A DNA stretch of 64,000 nt from the NCBI GenBank assembly GCA_021776295.1, contig JAJFGE010000013.1, positions 32,247-96,246 on the forward strand. The letters are read 5' to 3'. Of this stretch, positions 35,544 through 45,205 are shown piece by piece; position 1 is the stretch's first letter, and the number at the start of each line of letters is the position of its first letter. This DNA comes from Hyphococcus sp. (GTDB taxonomy: Bacteria > Pseudomonadota > Alphaproteobacteria > Caulobacterales > Parvularculaceae). A program made the position numbers and the translations under genes. Under the pieces are notes generated by a model. The model was not told where the DNA came from and did not search any database. It saw nothing but the letters and a program-made list of their open reading frames with translations.

Positions 35544-37370
35544 ATGACGACGCTTTTGGAGAAAACCGAAGAGGCAGAACCTGCGCAAGCTGCGTCCTCC
35601 GCTGAGTCTGACACCGCGCAAAAAGCCGGCGCGGAATTGCTGCTCGATGCGCTGGAAGAGCAGGGCGTCGAAGTTATTTTTGGCTATCCCGGCGGCGCGG
35701 TCCTGCCGATTTATGATGCGCTTCATCAACGCGAGACCATTCGTCACGTCATGGTGCGCCACGAACAAGGCGCGGTGCATGCAGCTGAAGGCTATGCGCG
35801 TTCCAGCGGGAAGGTCGGGGTTGTCCTGGTGACATCGGGGCCGGGGGCTACAAATGCGGTCACCGGGCTGACCGATGCGTTGCTCGATTCCATTCCCCTG
35901 GTATGCATCACCGGACAAGTGGCGCGCGGGCTGATCGGAACGGATGCATTTCAGGAATGCGATACGATTGGCATCACCCGCGCCTGCACCAAGCATAACT
36001 ATCTCGTCGGCGATGCGCGCGGTCTGTCTGCAATTGTGCATGAAGCGTTTCATGTGGCGCGCAACGGCCGGCCGGGTCCGGTGCTGATCGATATCCCCAA
36101 GGACGTGCAATTTGAAAAGGCCGAATACGTAACCCGCCGGGTTGCGCGCCAACGCAACTGTATCGTTACGCCGCCGGTGCAGCCAAAGGAAATTGAACGC
36201 GCGGTCGAGCTGATGCGCCAAGCGCGCCGGCCTGTCTTTTATACCGGCGGCGGGGTGGTTAACGCCGGAGTTGAGGCGAGTGCTGCGCTCAGGGCGCTGG
36301 CGCGCGAGACCGGCATTCCAGTCACCTCGACCTTGATGGGGCTCGGCGCATTTCCGGCGTCTGACCCGCAATGGCTCGGCATGCTCGGCATGCATGGCAG
36401 CTTTGAAGCCAACAACGCGATGCATGATTGTGATTTAATGATCGCCGTTGGCGCCCGGTTTGACGACCGCGTCACCGGACGGCTCGATGCATTCTCGCCC
36501 GGCTCGCGGAAAATTCAAATCGATATTGATCCTTCATCGGTCAATAAAATCGTCAAGATCGACTTCCCGATTATCGGCGATGCCGGCGTCATTTTGGAGG
36601 CGTTGCTGACGCAATGGCGCATGCGTGAGAGCGATGCAGCGGCGGCCCCATCGCGCCTGTCAGAATGGGCCGCGCAGATAGAACAATGGCGCGGCAAGGA
36701 TTCCTTCGCCTTTGAAAACTCTGACAAGGTGATCAAACCGCAATTTGCGATTGAACGTCTCTACCAGCTGACGCGGGGCAAGGATGTTTATGTGACCACC
36801 GAGGTTGGCCAGCATCAGATGTGGGCCGCACAGCATTTTCACTTTGACGACCCCAACCGGTTGATGACTTCCGGCGGTCTCGGCACCATGGGTTACGGTC
36901 TGCCGGCGGCGCTTGGGGTGCAGATCGCCCATCCGGACGCATTGGTGATCGATATTGCCGGCGACGCCTCGGTGCAGATGATGATGCAGGAAATGTCGAC
37001 GGCGGTACAACATGATTTGCCGGTAAAAATATTTATTCTGAACAATGAATATCTCGGCATGGTGCGGCAATGGCAAGAGCTGCTGCATGATGGCCGTTAT
37101 TCGCATACTTATTCTGAAAGCTTGCCGGATTTCGTCAAGCTTGCCGAAGCTTATGGCGGCGCCGGGTTGCGAGTGGAAAAGCCGGACGATCTAGATGATG
37201 CGATTAAACAGATGATGGCGATAGACAAGCCGGTACTGTTTGATTGCCGGGTCAGCGGTGAAGAAAATGTATTCCCGATGATCCCTTCGGGCGCTGCACA
37301 TAATCAAATGTTGTTTGGCGGCGCTTTCACCGGCGAGGAAGTCAGCAAGGAAGGGCGCGTGCAGGTATAA
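35544..37370 (+). CDS. ilvB: Acetolactate synthase large subunit
   Basis: A ThDP enzyme of about 608 residues. The N-terminal GYPGGAVLPIYDAL, the catalytic glutamate in VRHEQGAVHAAEGYAR, the FAD-associated central domain and the ThDP-Mg block GDASVQMMMQEMSTA with ILNNEYLGMVRQWQEL are all present. In-frame starts occur at 35502, 35541 and 35544; ATG 35544 is preferred because GAGG lies six bases before it. It pairs with the regulatory subunit encoded immediately downstream. Confidence 0.94.
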   Translation: MTTLLEKTEEAEPAQAASSAESDTAQKAGAELLLDALEEQGVEVIFGYPGGAVLPIYDALHQRETIRHVMVRHEQGAVHAAEGYARSSGKVGVVLVTSGPGATNAVTGLTDALLDSIPLVCITGQVARGLIGTDAFQECDTIGITRACTKHNYLVGDARGLSAIVHEAFHVARNGRPGPVLIDIPKDVQFEKAEYVTRRVARQRNCIVTPPVQPKEIERAVELMRQARRPVFYTGGGVVNAGVEASAALRALARETGIPVTSTLMGLGAFPASDPQWLGMLGMHGSFEANNAMHDCDLMIAVGARFDDRVTGRLDAFSPGSRKIQIDIDPSSVNKIVKIDFPIIGDAGVILEALLTQWRMRESDAAAAPSRLSEWAAQIEQWRGKDSFAFENSDKVIKPQFAIERLYQLTRGKDVYVTTEVGQHQMWAAQHFHFDDPNRLMTSGGLGTMGYGLPAALGVQIAHPDALVIDIAGDASVQMMMQEMSTAVQHDLPVKIFILNNEYLGMVRQWQELLHDGRYSHTYSESLPDFVKLAEAYGGAGLRVEKPDDLDDAIKQMMAIDKPVLFDCRVSGEENVFPMIPSGAAHNQMLFGGAFTGEEVSKEGRVQV

Positions 37371-37371
37371 A

Positions 37372-37911
37372 ATGGAAAATGCTTCCGTATATCCGGTCCC
37401 GCAAGGCGAAGCTGCCGTCGCTGAGAGTATTCTGGCGGTGATTGTCGATAATGAACCGGGGGTCCTGTCGCGGGTTATCGGGCTGATATCGGCGCGCGGG
37501 TATAATATTGAAAGCCTGACGGTTGCTGAGGTTGACGCCGAAAAGCATCGCTCGCGCATAACCGTGGTGACGCGCGGCACGCCGCAAAAAATTGAACAGA
37601 TCAAAGCCCAGCTTGGCCGTCTCGTGCCGGTACGCCGGGTGATTGACATCAGCGAGGAAAGCGATGCGCTGACGCGCGAGCTGGCGCTTGTCAAAATCGT
37701 CTCGACCGGCGATCAACGTGTTGAAGCGATGCGGCTGGCTGAAATTTTTCGCGCCCGGCCGCTCGATACAACGCATACGTCTTTTATTTTCGAGGTCACC
37801 GGCGCGCGTGACAAAATTAACGCATTTTTAGATCTGTTGAAACCGCTGGGGCTGACGGAAGTCTCGCGAACCGGTGTGTTGTCGATCCGGCGCGGCTCGG
37901 AGGCTGAATAA
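37372..37911 (+). CDS. ilvH: Acetolactate synthase regulatory (small) subunit
   Basis: A 179-residue protein with an N-terminal ACT domain (ILAVIVDNEPGVLSRVIGL, RGYNIESLTVAEVD) that binds valine, and a C-terminal regulatory domain (ELALVKI, then the FRARPLDTTHTSFIFEVTG segment). ATG 37372 overlaps the end region of ilvB by one base past the stop. It confers valine feedback on IlvB. Confidence 0.95.
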   Translation: MENASVYPVPQGEAAVAESILAVIVDNEPGVLSRVIGLISARGYNIESLTVAEVDAEKHRSRITVVTRGTPQKIEQIKAQLGRLVPVRRVIDISEESDALTRELALVKIVSTGDQRVEAMRLAEIFRARPLDTTHTSFIFEVTGARDKINAFLDLLKPLGLTEVSRTGVLSIRRGSEAE

Positions 37912-38019
37912 GTAATGACCTATTGTCGCCTTAAATATCTATCCACCCGACTTAGTCCCGCGCGGAACGAGGGTTTCGCGCAAATGAGCGTTTAACAGAA
38001 CATACAAAGGACTAAGACG

Positions 38020-39561
38020 ATGAGCGATGATCATGTGAAAATTTTCGACACCACCTTGCGAGACGGCGAACAGGCGCCGGGTTTTTCAATGGCGACGGGC
38101 GCCAAACTGATAATCGCGCGAGCGCTGCGCGATCTGAATGTCGATATTATCGAGGCGGGATTTGCCGCCGCTTCGCCGGGGGATGCGGCGGCTGTGCGGG
38201 CGGTGGCGGAGAAAATTGAGGGTCCGCGCATATGTTCGCTGGCGCGCCTCAATGGCGCTGATATCGATGCTGCGGGCCGCGCTCTTGAGCCGGCAAAATC
38301 GAAACGAATTCATACCTTTATCGGGACAAGCCCACTCCACCGTGAAGCAAAGTTGAAGCTGACCAAAGGAGAAATTCTCGCACGGATTTCCGATTTGGTG
38401 GCGCATGCGAAGTCGATTTGCGACGATGTTGAATTCTCACCCGAAGACGCCATTCGCACCGAGCGCGACTACCTGATTGAGACGGTTCAGGCGGCGATTG
38501 AGGCCGGCGCGACGACGATAAATATTCCCGATACGGTCGGGTATACGACGCCGGAAGAAATTACCGATCTGTTCCGATTTCTCCGCGCCAATGCGCCGGG
38601 CGGCAGCGACGTGACGTTCAGCACCCATTGTCATGACGACCTCGGCATGGCGGTCGCCAACAGCCTCGCGGCGGTACGCGGAGGCGCGCGGCAAATTGAG
38701 TGCGCTATCAACGGCATCGGCGAGCGGGCGGGAAATTGTTCGCTGGAAGAAGCAGTGATGGCGCTGGCGACGCGTAAGGATTTTTTCCGCGTGTCGACGC
38801 AGATTGAAACGCCTAAGATTTTTGCCGCCAGCGTCGCGCTTGCGCGCGTTACACACAATCCTATCCCGCGCAACAAAGCCATTGTCGGTAAAAACGCCTT
38901 CGCCCATGAGGCCGGTATTCATCAGCACGGCGTGCTCGCTGACAAGCGCACTTATGAAATTATGGACGCCGAGGCCGTCGGTATGCCGTCCAACTCAATT
39001 GTGCTCGGCAAACATTCCGGCAAGCATGCGCTGCGTTCGCGCATTGAGGCGCTGGAGCTGAGCGCGACGCCGGAGCGTCTTGATGAGCTGTTCGTCAAAT
39101 TCAAACGCCTCGCGGACGCCCAGCGCGAGGTTACCGACGCCGATGTTGTGCGCCTCGTCACCGGATCGAACAAACGCCCGGGCAGAGCCGGGCCATGGCG
39201 ATTGCGGCGGGTCGAATTGCGCGTCGAGTTGGACGAGGATACGCCGCCCTATGCGCGCATTGGCCTTGAGCATGAAAATGGCGCGCGCCAGACCGTGACG
39301 TGCGAAGGCGAGGGGCCGTTTGACGCCGCCTTTAATGCGGTGTGTGCGATTGCCGGCGTAGAGGGGCGGATTTTGACGCTCGATATCCACCATGTCGCCG
39401 GCGCGGAAGACGGGATCGTTCGCGCTGAGGCGCTTGTTGAAATTGGCGACCAGGAATTTCTCGGTACGGTTCGGGAAATCGATGTCGCCCATGCGGCGGT
39501 CGGCGCGTTTGTGGTGGCCGTCAATCAGGCGATCGCCGACAGCAAGGTCGCGGCGGCCTGA
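38020..39561 (+). CDS. leuA: 2-isopropylmalate synthase
   Basis: A 513-residue enzyme committing 2-ketoisovalerate to leucine. The catalytic TIM barrel begins with IFDTTLRDGEQAPGFSM and contains the metal ligands in STHCHDDLGMAVANS. The FAHEAGIHQHGVL and GKHSGKHALRSR blocks lead into a C-terminal LeuA regulatory domain (about 385-510), where leucine binds. ATG 38020 has AAAGGA upstream. It follows ilvH by 108 bases in the same direction. Confidence 0.95.
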   Translation: MSDDHVKIFDTTLRDGEQAPGFSMATGAKLIIARALRDLNVDIIEAGFAAASPGDAAAVRAVAEKIEGPRICSLARLNGADIDAAGRALEPAKSKRIHTFIGTSPLHREAKLKLTKGEILARISDLVAHAKSICDDVEFSPEDAIRTERDYLIETVQAAIEAGATTINIPDTVGYTTPEEITDLFRFLRANAPGGSDVTFSTHCHDDLGMAVANSLAAVRGGARQIECAINGIGERAGNCSLEEAVMALATRKDFFRVSTQIETPKIFAASVALARVTHNPIPRNKAIVGKNAFAHEAGIHQHGVLADKRTYEIMDAEAVGMPSNSIVLGKHSGKHALRSRIEALELSATPERLDELFVKFKRLADAQREVTDADVVRLVTGSNKRPGRAGPWRLRRVELRVELDEDTPPYARIGLEHENGARQTVTCEGEGPFDAAFNAVCAIAGVEGRILTLDIHHVAGAEDGIVRAEALVEIGDQEFLGTVREIDVAHAAVGAFVVAVNQAIADSKVAAA

Positions 39562-39728
39562 GTGATGAGGCAAAATAGTTTAGATGCAATGGCAAACAAC
39601 CATAGATTTGGACAATGGAGCAGGCCATGGCAATGTTGTGCAACGATATCAACCCACATAGGGGGTATCGGAAAGATTAACTACAATGGCAGGTCTAATC
39701 GAATGCGCAGGTTGTATCGGATTTCGTA

Positions 39729-40751
39729 TTGTCGATAATTTCAATTCAATACCTACGCGCAATAGCTGCTCTTTTGGTTGTTATTCATCACGTAATGGCA
39801 ACTGAAATAGTAAGCCGATATGGCAATGAATTTTCCTGGGGAACTTTTGGCGTCGATATTTTTTTCGTGATTAGCGGTTTTATCATGTGGATTACCACAG
39901 CTGATCGAGCTGTCGGCGCCATGGAGTTCTGGTATCGCAGGATTGTCAGAATCGTGCCGCTATATTGGGGTTTAACTATTGTTACCGCTTCAATATCCAC
40001 TAATCCTGAGTTTGCATTATTCCAGGATATGGATGGTGTACGAATAATTAAATCGATTTTATTCATTCCCCATTTCCATCGAGAATATGCCGATGCGATT
40101 TTCCCTGTCCTTGTTCCCGGCTGGACCTTGAATTATGAGATTTTTTTCTATTTTTTGTTCGGTCTTTCCCTCATTCTAGCTAGAAATATTCGGCTGGTTA
40201 TGTTGATCGCGCTATTGATCGCTCTTTCATTCATTGGGTTGTTTGTAGGGCCAAAATATCCGGTGCTTATTACTTATACAAACAGTTTGTTATTTGAATT
40301 TGCAATGGGGGCGGCTTTAGGCTGGCTCTATTTAAACAGGAAAATGTCTAGCTTAAAATGGGGAAGTGTCATTGTAATTTCTGCCATCGTTATACTGACT
40401 CAACAACTGATGCAGGTTGGGTATCGGGGAATTGATTCTGGTGTTCCAGCCGCCATGCTTGTTCTAGGTGCTCTATTCCTGGAAAATTCTCTGAGAAAAA
40501 GAGAAATCCATATTATGAGCGCATTGGGAGACTCCTCTTATTCCCTGTATCTTAGCCATGTCATGGTGATCGCATTTTCAACCGTACTATGGCGCAAGGT
40601 TTTTGAATCCAGTATTTTATTCGACACTATTTTCTTGTTCACATGCGTGGTTTTTTCTTGCGCCGTTGGGCATACGATTTATCATTTATTTGAAAGGCCG
40701 CTATATTTGCGGTTGAGGAAATATCCTTTTAAACGGGAACGCATGTCATGA
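39729..40751 (+). CDS. Acyltransferase 3 family membrane protein
   Basis: A 340-residue integral membrane O-acyltransferase (OafA/ExoZ type) with about 10 helices. It opens [19 protein letters not shown], with the family His-His near residue 20, and continues with [14 protein letters not shown], then [14 protein letters not shown] and [17 protein letters not shown]. Such proteins acylate surface polysaccharides. The start is TTG 39729; the next ATG would remove the first helix. Base composition is clearly more AT-rich than the genes on both sides. It lies between leuA and leuC, and its stop overlaps leuC as ATGA. Confidence 0.85.
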   Translation: MSIISIQYLRAIAALLVVIHHVMATEIVSRYGNEFSWGTFGVDIFFVISGFIMWITTADRAVGAMEFWYRRIVRIVPLYWGLTIVTASISTNPEFALFQDMDGVRIIKSILFIPHFHREYADAIFPVLVPGWTLNYEIFFYFLFGLSLILARNIRLVMLIALLIALSFIGLFVGPKYPVLITYTNSLLFEFAMGAALGWLYLNRKMSSLKWGSVIVISAIVILTQQLMQVGYRGIDSGVPAAMLVLGALFLENSLRKREIHIMSALGDSSYSLYLSHVMVIAFSTVLWRKVFESSILFDTIFLFTCVVFSCAVGHTIYHLFERPLYLRLRKYPFKRERMS

Positions 40752-42187
40752 AGAAAGAAGTGGCGCCGCGATCCTTGTTTGACAAACTCTGGGACAAGCA
40801 TGTGGTCGTCGCAGAGACTCGAGAAAGTCCGGCGGTCCTCTATATTGACTTGCATCTCGTGCATGAGGTGACGTCGCCGCAGGCGTTTTCGGTTTTGGCG
40901 GAGCGCGAGTTAAACGTGCGTCGTCCCGATCTCACCATCGCAACGCTCGATCATTCAACACCGACATCACCACCAAAGCCGAATGGCGAGCTTGCCTATG
41001 CGACGCCGCAAGCCAAGCGGCAGGTGGATCGGCTGATTAAAAATTGCGCCCATTATAAAATCCGGCTGCTCGGCCTTGGCGACCCGCGGCGCGGCATTGT
41101 TCATGTGATTGGCCCTGAGCTTGGCCTGACGCAGCCGGGGAAAACCGTTGTCTGCGGCGACAGTCACACCTCGACCCATGGCGCCTTTGGCGCGCTCGCC
41201 TTTGGCATCGGCACGACGGAAGTCGGCCATGTGCTGGCGACGCAATGCGTCTTGCAGCGCAAACCAAAATCCATGCGGGTTGCGTTCGATGGCGCATTGC
41301 CCGCGGGCGTTACCGCAAAGGACATGGCGCTGTTTATGATCGCCGAAATCGGCGCCAGCGGCGGGCAGGGCTATGCGATTGAGTTCGCCGGCGAGGCGGT
41401 GCGCGCTTTGTCGATGGATGGGCGGATGACCTTGTGCAACATGTCGATTGAGGCCGGCGCCAGGTTCGGCATGATCGCGCCGGATGAGACGACCATCGAT
41501 TACCTGCAAAATCGCGAACAGGCGCCGCAAGGCGCGGCGTGGGAACGCGCGGTTCAGCGCTGGCGATCCCTGCCGAGCGACGATGGCGCCGTCTTCGACA
41601 AGGAAATTGAAATCGATGCGTCGAAGATCCGCCCGATGATTACCTATGGCGTGTCGCCGGATGCTGCGGCGGCGGTTGACGCGGCGGCCCCGTCTGCGCA
41701 ATCGGAGGCGGACCGTCTGGCGCTGGACTATATGGAAATTAAGCCGGAACAGCCCTTCTCCGCAACTGAAGTGGACCGTGTGTTTATCGGCAGCTGCACC
41801 AATTCACGCCTGTCTGATTTGCGCGAAGCCGCCGAGATAATGCGTGGGCGCAAGGTCAACGACACAGTTGTGGCGCTGGTTGTGCCGGGATCTGTGGCGA
41901 TCAAACGTGCGGCGGAAGCCGAAGGCCTCGATAAAATCTTTATCGACGCGGGTGCAGAATGGCGCGAGCCGGGGTGTTCGATGTGTATCGCCATGAATGG
42001 CGACCAGGGCGCGCCGGGCGAGCTGGTTGTGTCTACCTCGAACCGAAACTTTGTCGGCCGGCAAGGCAAAGGCGTGCGCACCGTTCTCGCTAGCCCTGCA
42101 ACCGCCGCCGCCTCGGCAATTGAAGGCCGCATAGCCGATCCGCGAAACTATCAAACCAACAAGATGGAGCAGGCTGATGTCGCTTGA
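40748..42187 (+). CDS. leuC: 3-isopropylmalate dehydratase large subunit
   Basis: A 479-residue aconitase-family subunit. It opens [12 protein letters not shown]; the [20 protein letters not shown] block and the [4Fe-4S] cysteines in [13 protein letters not shown] and in [13 protein letters not shown] are intact. Its ATG overlaps the acyltransferase stop, with GGGAA about nine bases before it as an independent ribosome site. It overlaps leuD by 11 bases. Confidence 0.95.
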   Translation: MKKEVAPRSLFDKLWDKHVVVAETRESPAVLYIDLHLVHEVTSPQAFSVLAERELNVRRPDLTIATLDHSTPTSPPKPNGELAYATPQAKRQVDRLIKNCAHYKIRLLGLGDPRRGIVHVIGPELGLTQPGKTVVCGDSHTSTHGAFGALAFGIGTTEVGHVLATQCVLQRKPKSMRVAFDGALPAGVTAKDMALFMIAEIGASGGQGYAIEFAGEAVRALSMDGRMTLCNMSIEAGARFGMIAPDETTIDYLQNREQAPQGAAWERAVQRWRSLPSDDGAVFDKEIEIDASKIRPMITYGVSPDAAAAVDAAAPSAQSEADRLALDYMEIKPEQPFSATEVDRVFIGSCTNSRLSDLREAAEIMRGRKVNDTVVALVVPGSVAIKRAAEAEGLDKIFIDAGAEWREPGCSMCIAMNGDQGAPGELVVSTSNRNFVGRQGKGVRTVLASPATAAASAIEGRIADPRNYQTNKMEQADVA

Positions 42188-42767
42188 GCCGATCCAAAAA
42201 CTCACCTCGCACACGATTGTGTTGCGCCAGGAAAATATTGACACGGATCAAATTATTCCGGCGCGGTTCCTGACAACAACCACGCGCAAAGGGCTCGGCA
42301 AGTCGGTGTTTTTTGACTGGCGCTATAATGCAGAAGGCCGGCTGCGCAATGATAGCCCGCTTGATGGATTTGATCCGGCGCAATACAGGATTTTGGTGGC
42401 CGGATCGAACTTCGGGTGCGGTTCGTCACGCGAGCATGCGCCCTGGGCGCTCGCCGATTTCGGGTTTCGTGCGATTATCAGTTCAGACATTGCTGATATT
42501 TTTAAAAGCAACGCATTGAAAAACGGCCTGTTACCACTTGAGGTCGACGACAAGACCCATCGCCGGCTTCTGGCCTCGCCCGGTGAAGAGGTGACCGTCG
42601 ATTTGCTGAGCCAGACAGTGCGTTTCGGCGAGGAGGGCTGGCAGGCTATTTTTCGGGTTGATCCTTTTGCCCGGCGCTGCATGCTCGATGGCGTCGACCA
42701 ACTGGGACATTTACTCAATCAAGTTGTGATCATTGAAAAATATGAAGAGGACCGGCGTGAGCTTTAA
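42177..42767 (+). CDS. leuD: 3-isopropylmalate dehydratase small subunit
   Basis: A 196-residue swivel-domain subunit. The [14 protein letters not shown]-terminal block, [21 protein letters not shown] and the YDKNGL-like loop region [12 protein letters not shown] are visible. It pairs with LeuC to interconvert 2- and 3-isopropylmalate. It overlaps leuC at its start and leuB at its end. Confidence 0.95.
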   Translation: MSLEPIQKLTSHTIVLRQENIDTDQIIPARFLTTTTRKGLGKSVFFDWRYNAEGRLRNDSPLDGFDPAQYRILVAGSNFGCGSSREHAPWALADFGFRAIISSDIADIFKSNALKNGLLPLEVDDKTHRRLLASPGEEVTVDLLSQTVRFGEEGWQAIFRVDPFARRCMLDGVDQLGHLLNQVVIIEKYEEDRREL

Positions 42768-43803
42768 CATCACTTATTTGCCGGGAGACGGCGTCGGACC
42801 GGAAGTCGCGCTTGCGGCGCGAAAGGTTGCGGAAGCGGCTGCGGAGAAATTCGCGCTCGTCATCGCCTTTCATGAGTTTGCGTTTGGCGGCGCGGCGATC
42901 GACGCCCATGGCGATCCGTTTCCGCCCATGACCAGGCGCGCCTGCGCGGAGGCGGACGCCATTTTCCTTGGCGCCGTTGGCGGGCCCAAATGGGAGGGCG
43001 GCGCCGTGCGGCCCGAAGCCGGGCTTTTGGATCTGCGCAAAGCCCTCGGTCTATATGCCAATCTGCGGCCGATCCGCATCATGGCGGGGATGGAGGTGCT
43101 GTCGCCGCTAAAAGTTGAGCGCGCACGCGATGTCGATATATTATTTGTCCGTGAGCTGACGGGCGGGATATATTTTGGCAAACGAGTCGAGGGCAACGAG
43201 CATGCCAGTGATGAGTGCGCCTACTCTCGAGAAGAAGTCGAGCGTGTCGCCCGGGTTGCTTTTGAGGCCGCGCGTGCTCGCAAGGGCAGGCTTGCCTCGG
43301 TTGATAAGGCGAACGTTCTGGCGACCAGCCGGCTCTGGCGCGCTGTCGTGAGCGAGCTTCATGAACGCGATTACAACGGTGTCGAGCTCAGCCATGTGCT
43401 GGTCGATGCCATGGCGATGAAACTCATCGAACGGCCGGCGGCGTTTGATGTGGTCCTGACTGAGAATATGTTCGGCGATATCTTAAGCGATGAGGCCTCG
43501 GTCATCACCGGTTCCATCGGGCTTGCGCCCTCGGCCTCTCTGGGCGGCGCCAAGGCCGGTCTTTATGAGCCGATCCATGGATCGGCGCCGGACATCGCCG
43601 GTCAGGACAAGGCCAATCCTGTGGGCGCAATTTTAAGCGCGGCGATGATGTTCCGCCATAGCTTTGACGCCGAGGCGCCAGCCAAAGCGATTGAGGACGC
43701 CGTTAAGGCGGTGTTGGCGGCAGGCTTTGGTACAGCCGATATTGGCGGCAATGACGGATGCGCCGCATTTTCAAACCGGGTGGCCGCGCATCTGGCGGCG
43801 TGA
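42757..43803 (+). CDS. leuB: 3-isopropylmalate dehydrogenase
   Basis: A 348-residue NAD enzyme oxidising and decarboxylating 3-isopropylmalate. The start ITYLPGDGVGPEV, the AVGGPKWEG block, the NLRPIRI segment, RELTGGIYFG, and TENMFGDILSDEAS with GLYEPIHGSAPDIAG are complete. GTG 42757 is preferred over upstream TTG 42733 and ATG 42742 because AGAGGA lies six bases before it. It overlaps the leuD end by 11 bases and closes the leucine operon. Confidence 0.93.
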   Translation: MSFNITYLPGDGVGPEVALAARKVAEAAAEKFALVIAFHEFAFGGAAIDAHGDPFPPMTRRACAEADAIFLGAVGGPKWEGGAVRPEAGLLDLRKALGLYANLRPIRIMAGMEVLSPLKVERARDVDILFVRELTGGIYFGKRVEGNEHASDECAYSREEVERVARVAFEAARARKGRLASVDKANVLATSRLWRAVVSELHERDYNGVELSHVLVDAMAMKLIERPAAFDVVLTENMFGDILSDEASVITGSIGLAPSASLGGAKAGLYEPIHGSAPDIAGQDKANPVGAILSAAMMFRHSFDAEAPAKAIEDAVKAVLAAGFGTADIGGNDGCAAFSNRVAAHLAA

Positions 43804-43968
43804 GCCTGACGCCTATTATATTATTAATATGTATACGGAATGAACGCGCTATATAGGTGCGATAATTTGAACCGGTCTCGCTCTGGTGACATTGCTGGCG
43901 GAGGGGGCTAACGTGCCGCCAAAATTATGAGGCGGAGCTTGCGGTCTCTTGGCATATAGGAGCAAATT

Positions 43969-45189
43969 TTGACGGTTGTCATCATCGGCGGCGGGCAGGC
44001 GGCGAGCCAGGCGGCGACGAGCCTGCGTCAGGAGGGTTGGACGGCGCCAATCACCATCCTCTGTGAGGAAGACCGCCCGCCCTATCAGCGCCCGCCACTA
44101 TCGAAAAAATTTCTTGAAGGCGCGCTGGAGGCGGATCGGCTTTTGCTGAAGCCGGAAGAGTTTTATACGCAAAACGACATCGACTTGCGGCTTGGCGTGC
44201 GCGCCGTGTCGATCGATGTTGACGCCAAATCAGTGTCGCTCGCATCGGGCGAAAAGCTTGGCTACGATAAGCTGGTCATCGCCACCGGGGCGACGCCGCG
44301 CAAGTTGCCAATACCGGGCGCGGATGCTGACGGTGCTTTCTATCTGCGAAGCGCCGCCGACGCGCTCGCCTTGAAGCCGCGTCTGGGTGAGGGGAAGTCG
44401 ATTGCGATTATCGGCGCCGGTTATGTGGGGCTTGAGGTTGCCGCGACAGCGCGCAAGGCCGGCGCCAATGTCGTCATCATTGAATCTGCGCCCCGCGTGA
44501 TGTCGCGTGTGACCGGTGAATTCTTTTCCGACTATCTGCAAAAATATCACGTCGCTAAAGGCGCCAAATTATTGCTGGAGGCGATGGTGACGCGTCTTGA
44601 GGCGGAGGATGGTCGATTGGTTGCTTGCGTATTCGCCAATGGTGACAAGATTAAGATTGATACCGCCGTTATCGGTATCGGCGTTATGCCTTGCACTGAT
44701 CTTGCTGAGTACGCCGGGATAATATGTGACAATGGCATCGCCGTCGATGAATATTGCCGCACGAATGTCGATGATATATTCGCCGCGGGCGACTGCGCAA
44801 ATCATTACAATACCCATTACGACATGAATTTGCGGCTTGAATCCGTACACAATGCAATTGAGCAGGGAAAGACCGTCGCGGCGAGTATTTGCGGCAAGGA
44901 CAAACCCTATCGCCAGGCGCCGTGGTTCTGGTCCGACCAGTATGATCTCAAAATTCAATCGGTTGGCATTAGCGCCGGGCATGATCAGTATTTCGTTTCC
45001 GGCACCCCGGAAGAGGATAGTTTTTCGGTGCTTTATTTCTCGGACAATCGGCTAATCGCTGCTGATTGTGTTTGCCGGCCCGCCGATTATATGGTTGTAA
45101 GAAAACTTCTTCAGGATCATGCGTTGATTTCCATTGACGATGTGAAAGGCGCGGACGGGGATTTAAAATCACTGATGGCGCGGCGCTAA
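43969..45189 (+). CDS. FAD-dependent ferredoxin/rubredoxin reductase
   Basis: A 406-residue pyridine nucleotide-disulfide-fold enzyme without the redox disulfide. The FAD loop is VIIGGGQAASQAATSLR, the NAD(P)H loop IIGAGYVGLEVAATAR and the second FAD motif DIFAAGDCANH. PPYQRPPLSKKFL and the C-terminal APWFWSDQYDLKIQSVG are hallmarks of ferredoxin reductases that serve P450 or ring-hydroxylating systems. The start TTG has AGGAG eight bases before it. No oxygenase or ferredoxin gene is adjacent, so the partner is unknown. Confidence 0.88.
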   Translation: MTVVIIGGGQAASQAATSLRQEGWTAPITILCEEDRPPYQRPPLSKKFLEGALEADRLLLKPEEFYTQNDIDLRLGVRAVSIDVDAKSVSLASGEKLGYDKLVIATGATPRKLPIPGADADGAFYLRSAADALALKPRLGEGKSIAIIGAGYVGLEVAATARKAGANVVIIESAPRVMSRVTGEFFSDYLQKYHVAKGAKLLLEAMVTRLEAEDGRLVACVFANGDKIKIDTAVIGIGVMPCTDLAEYAGIICDNGIAVDEYCRTNVDDIFAAGDCANHYNTHYDMNLRLESVHNAIEQGKTVAASICGKDKPYRQAPWFWSDQYDLKIQSVGISAGHDQYFVSGTPEEDSFSVLYFSDNRLIAADCVCRPADYMVVRKLLQDHALISIDDVKGADGDLKSLMARR

Positions 45190-45205
45190 AACAAGGGGAC
45201 CATTG

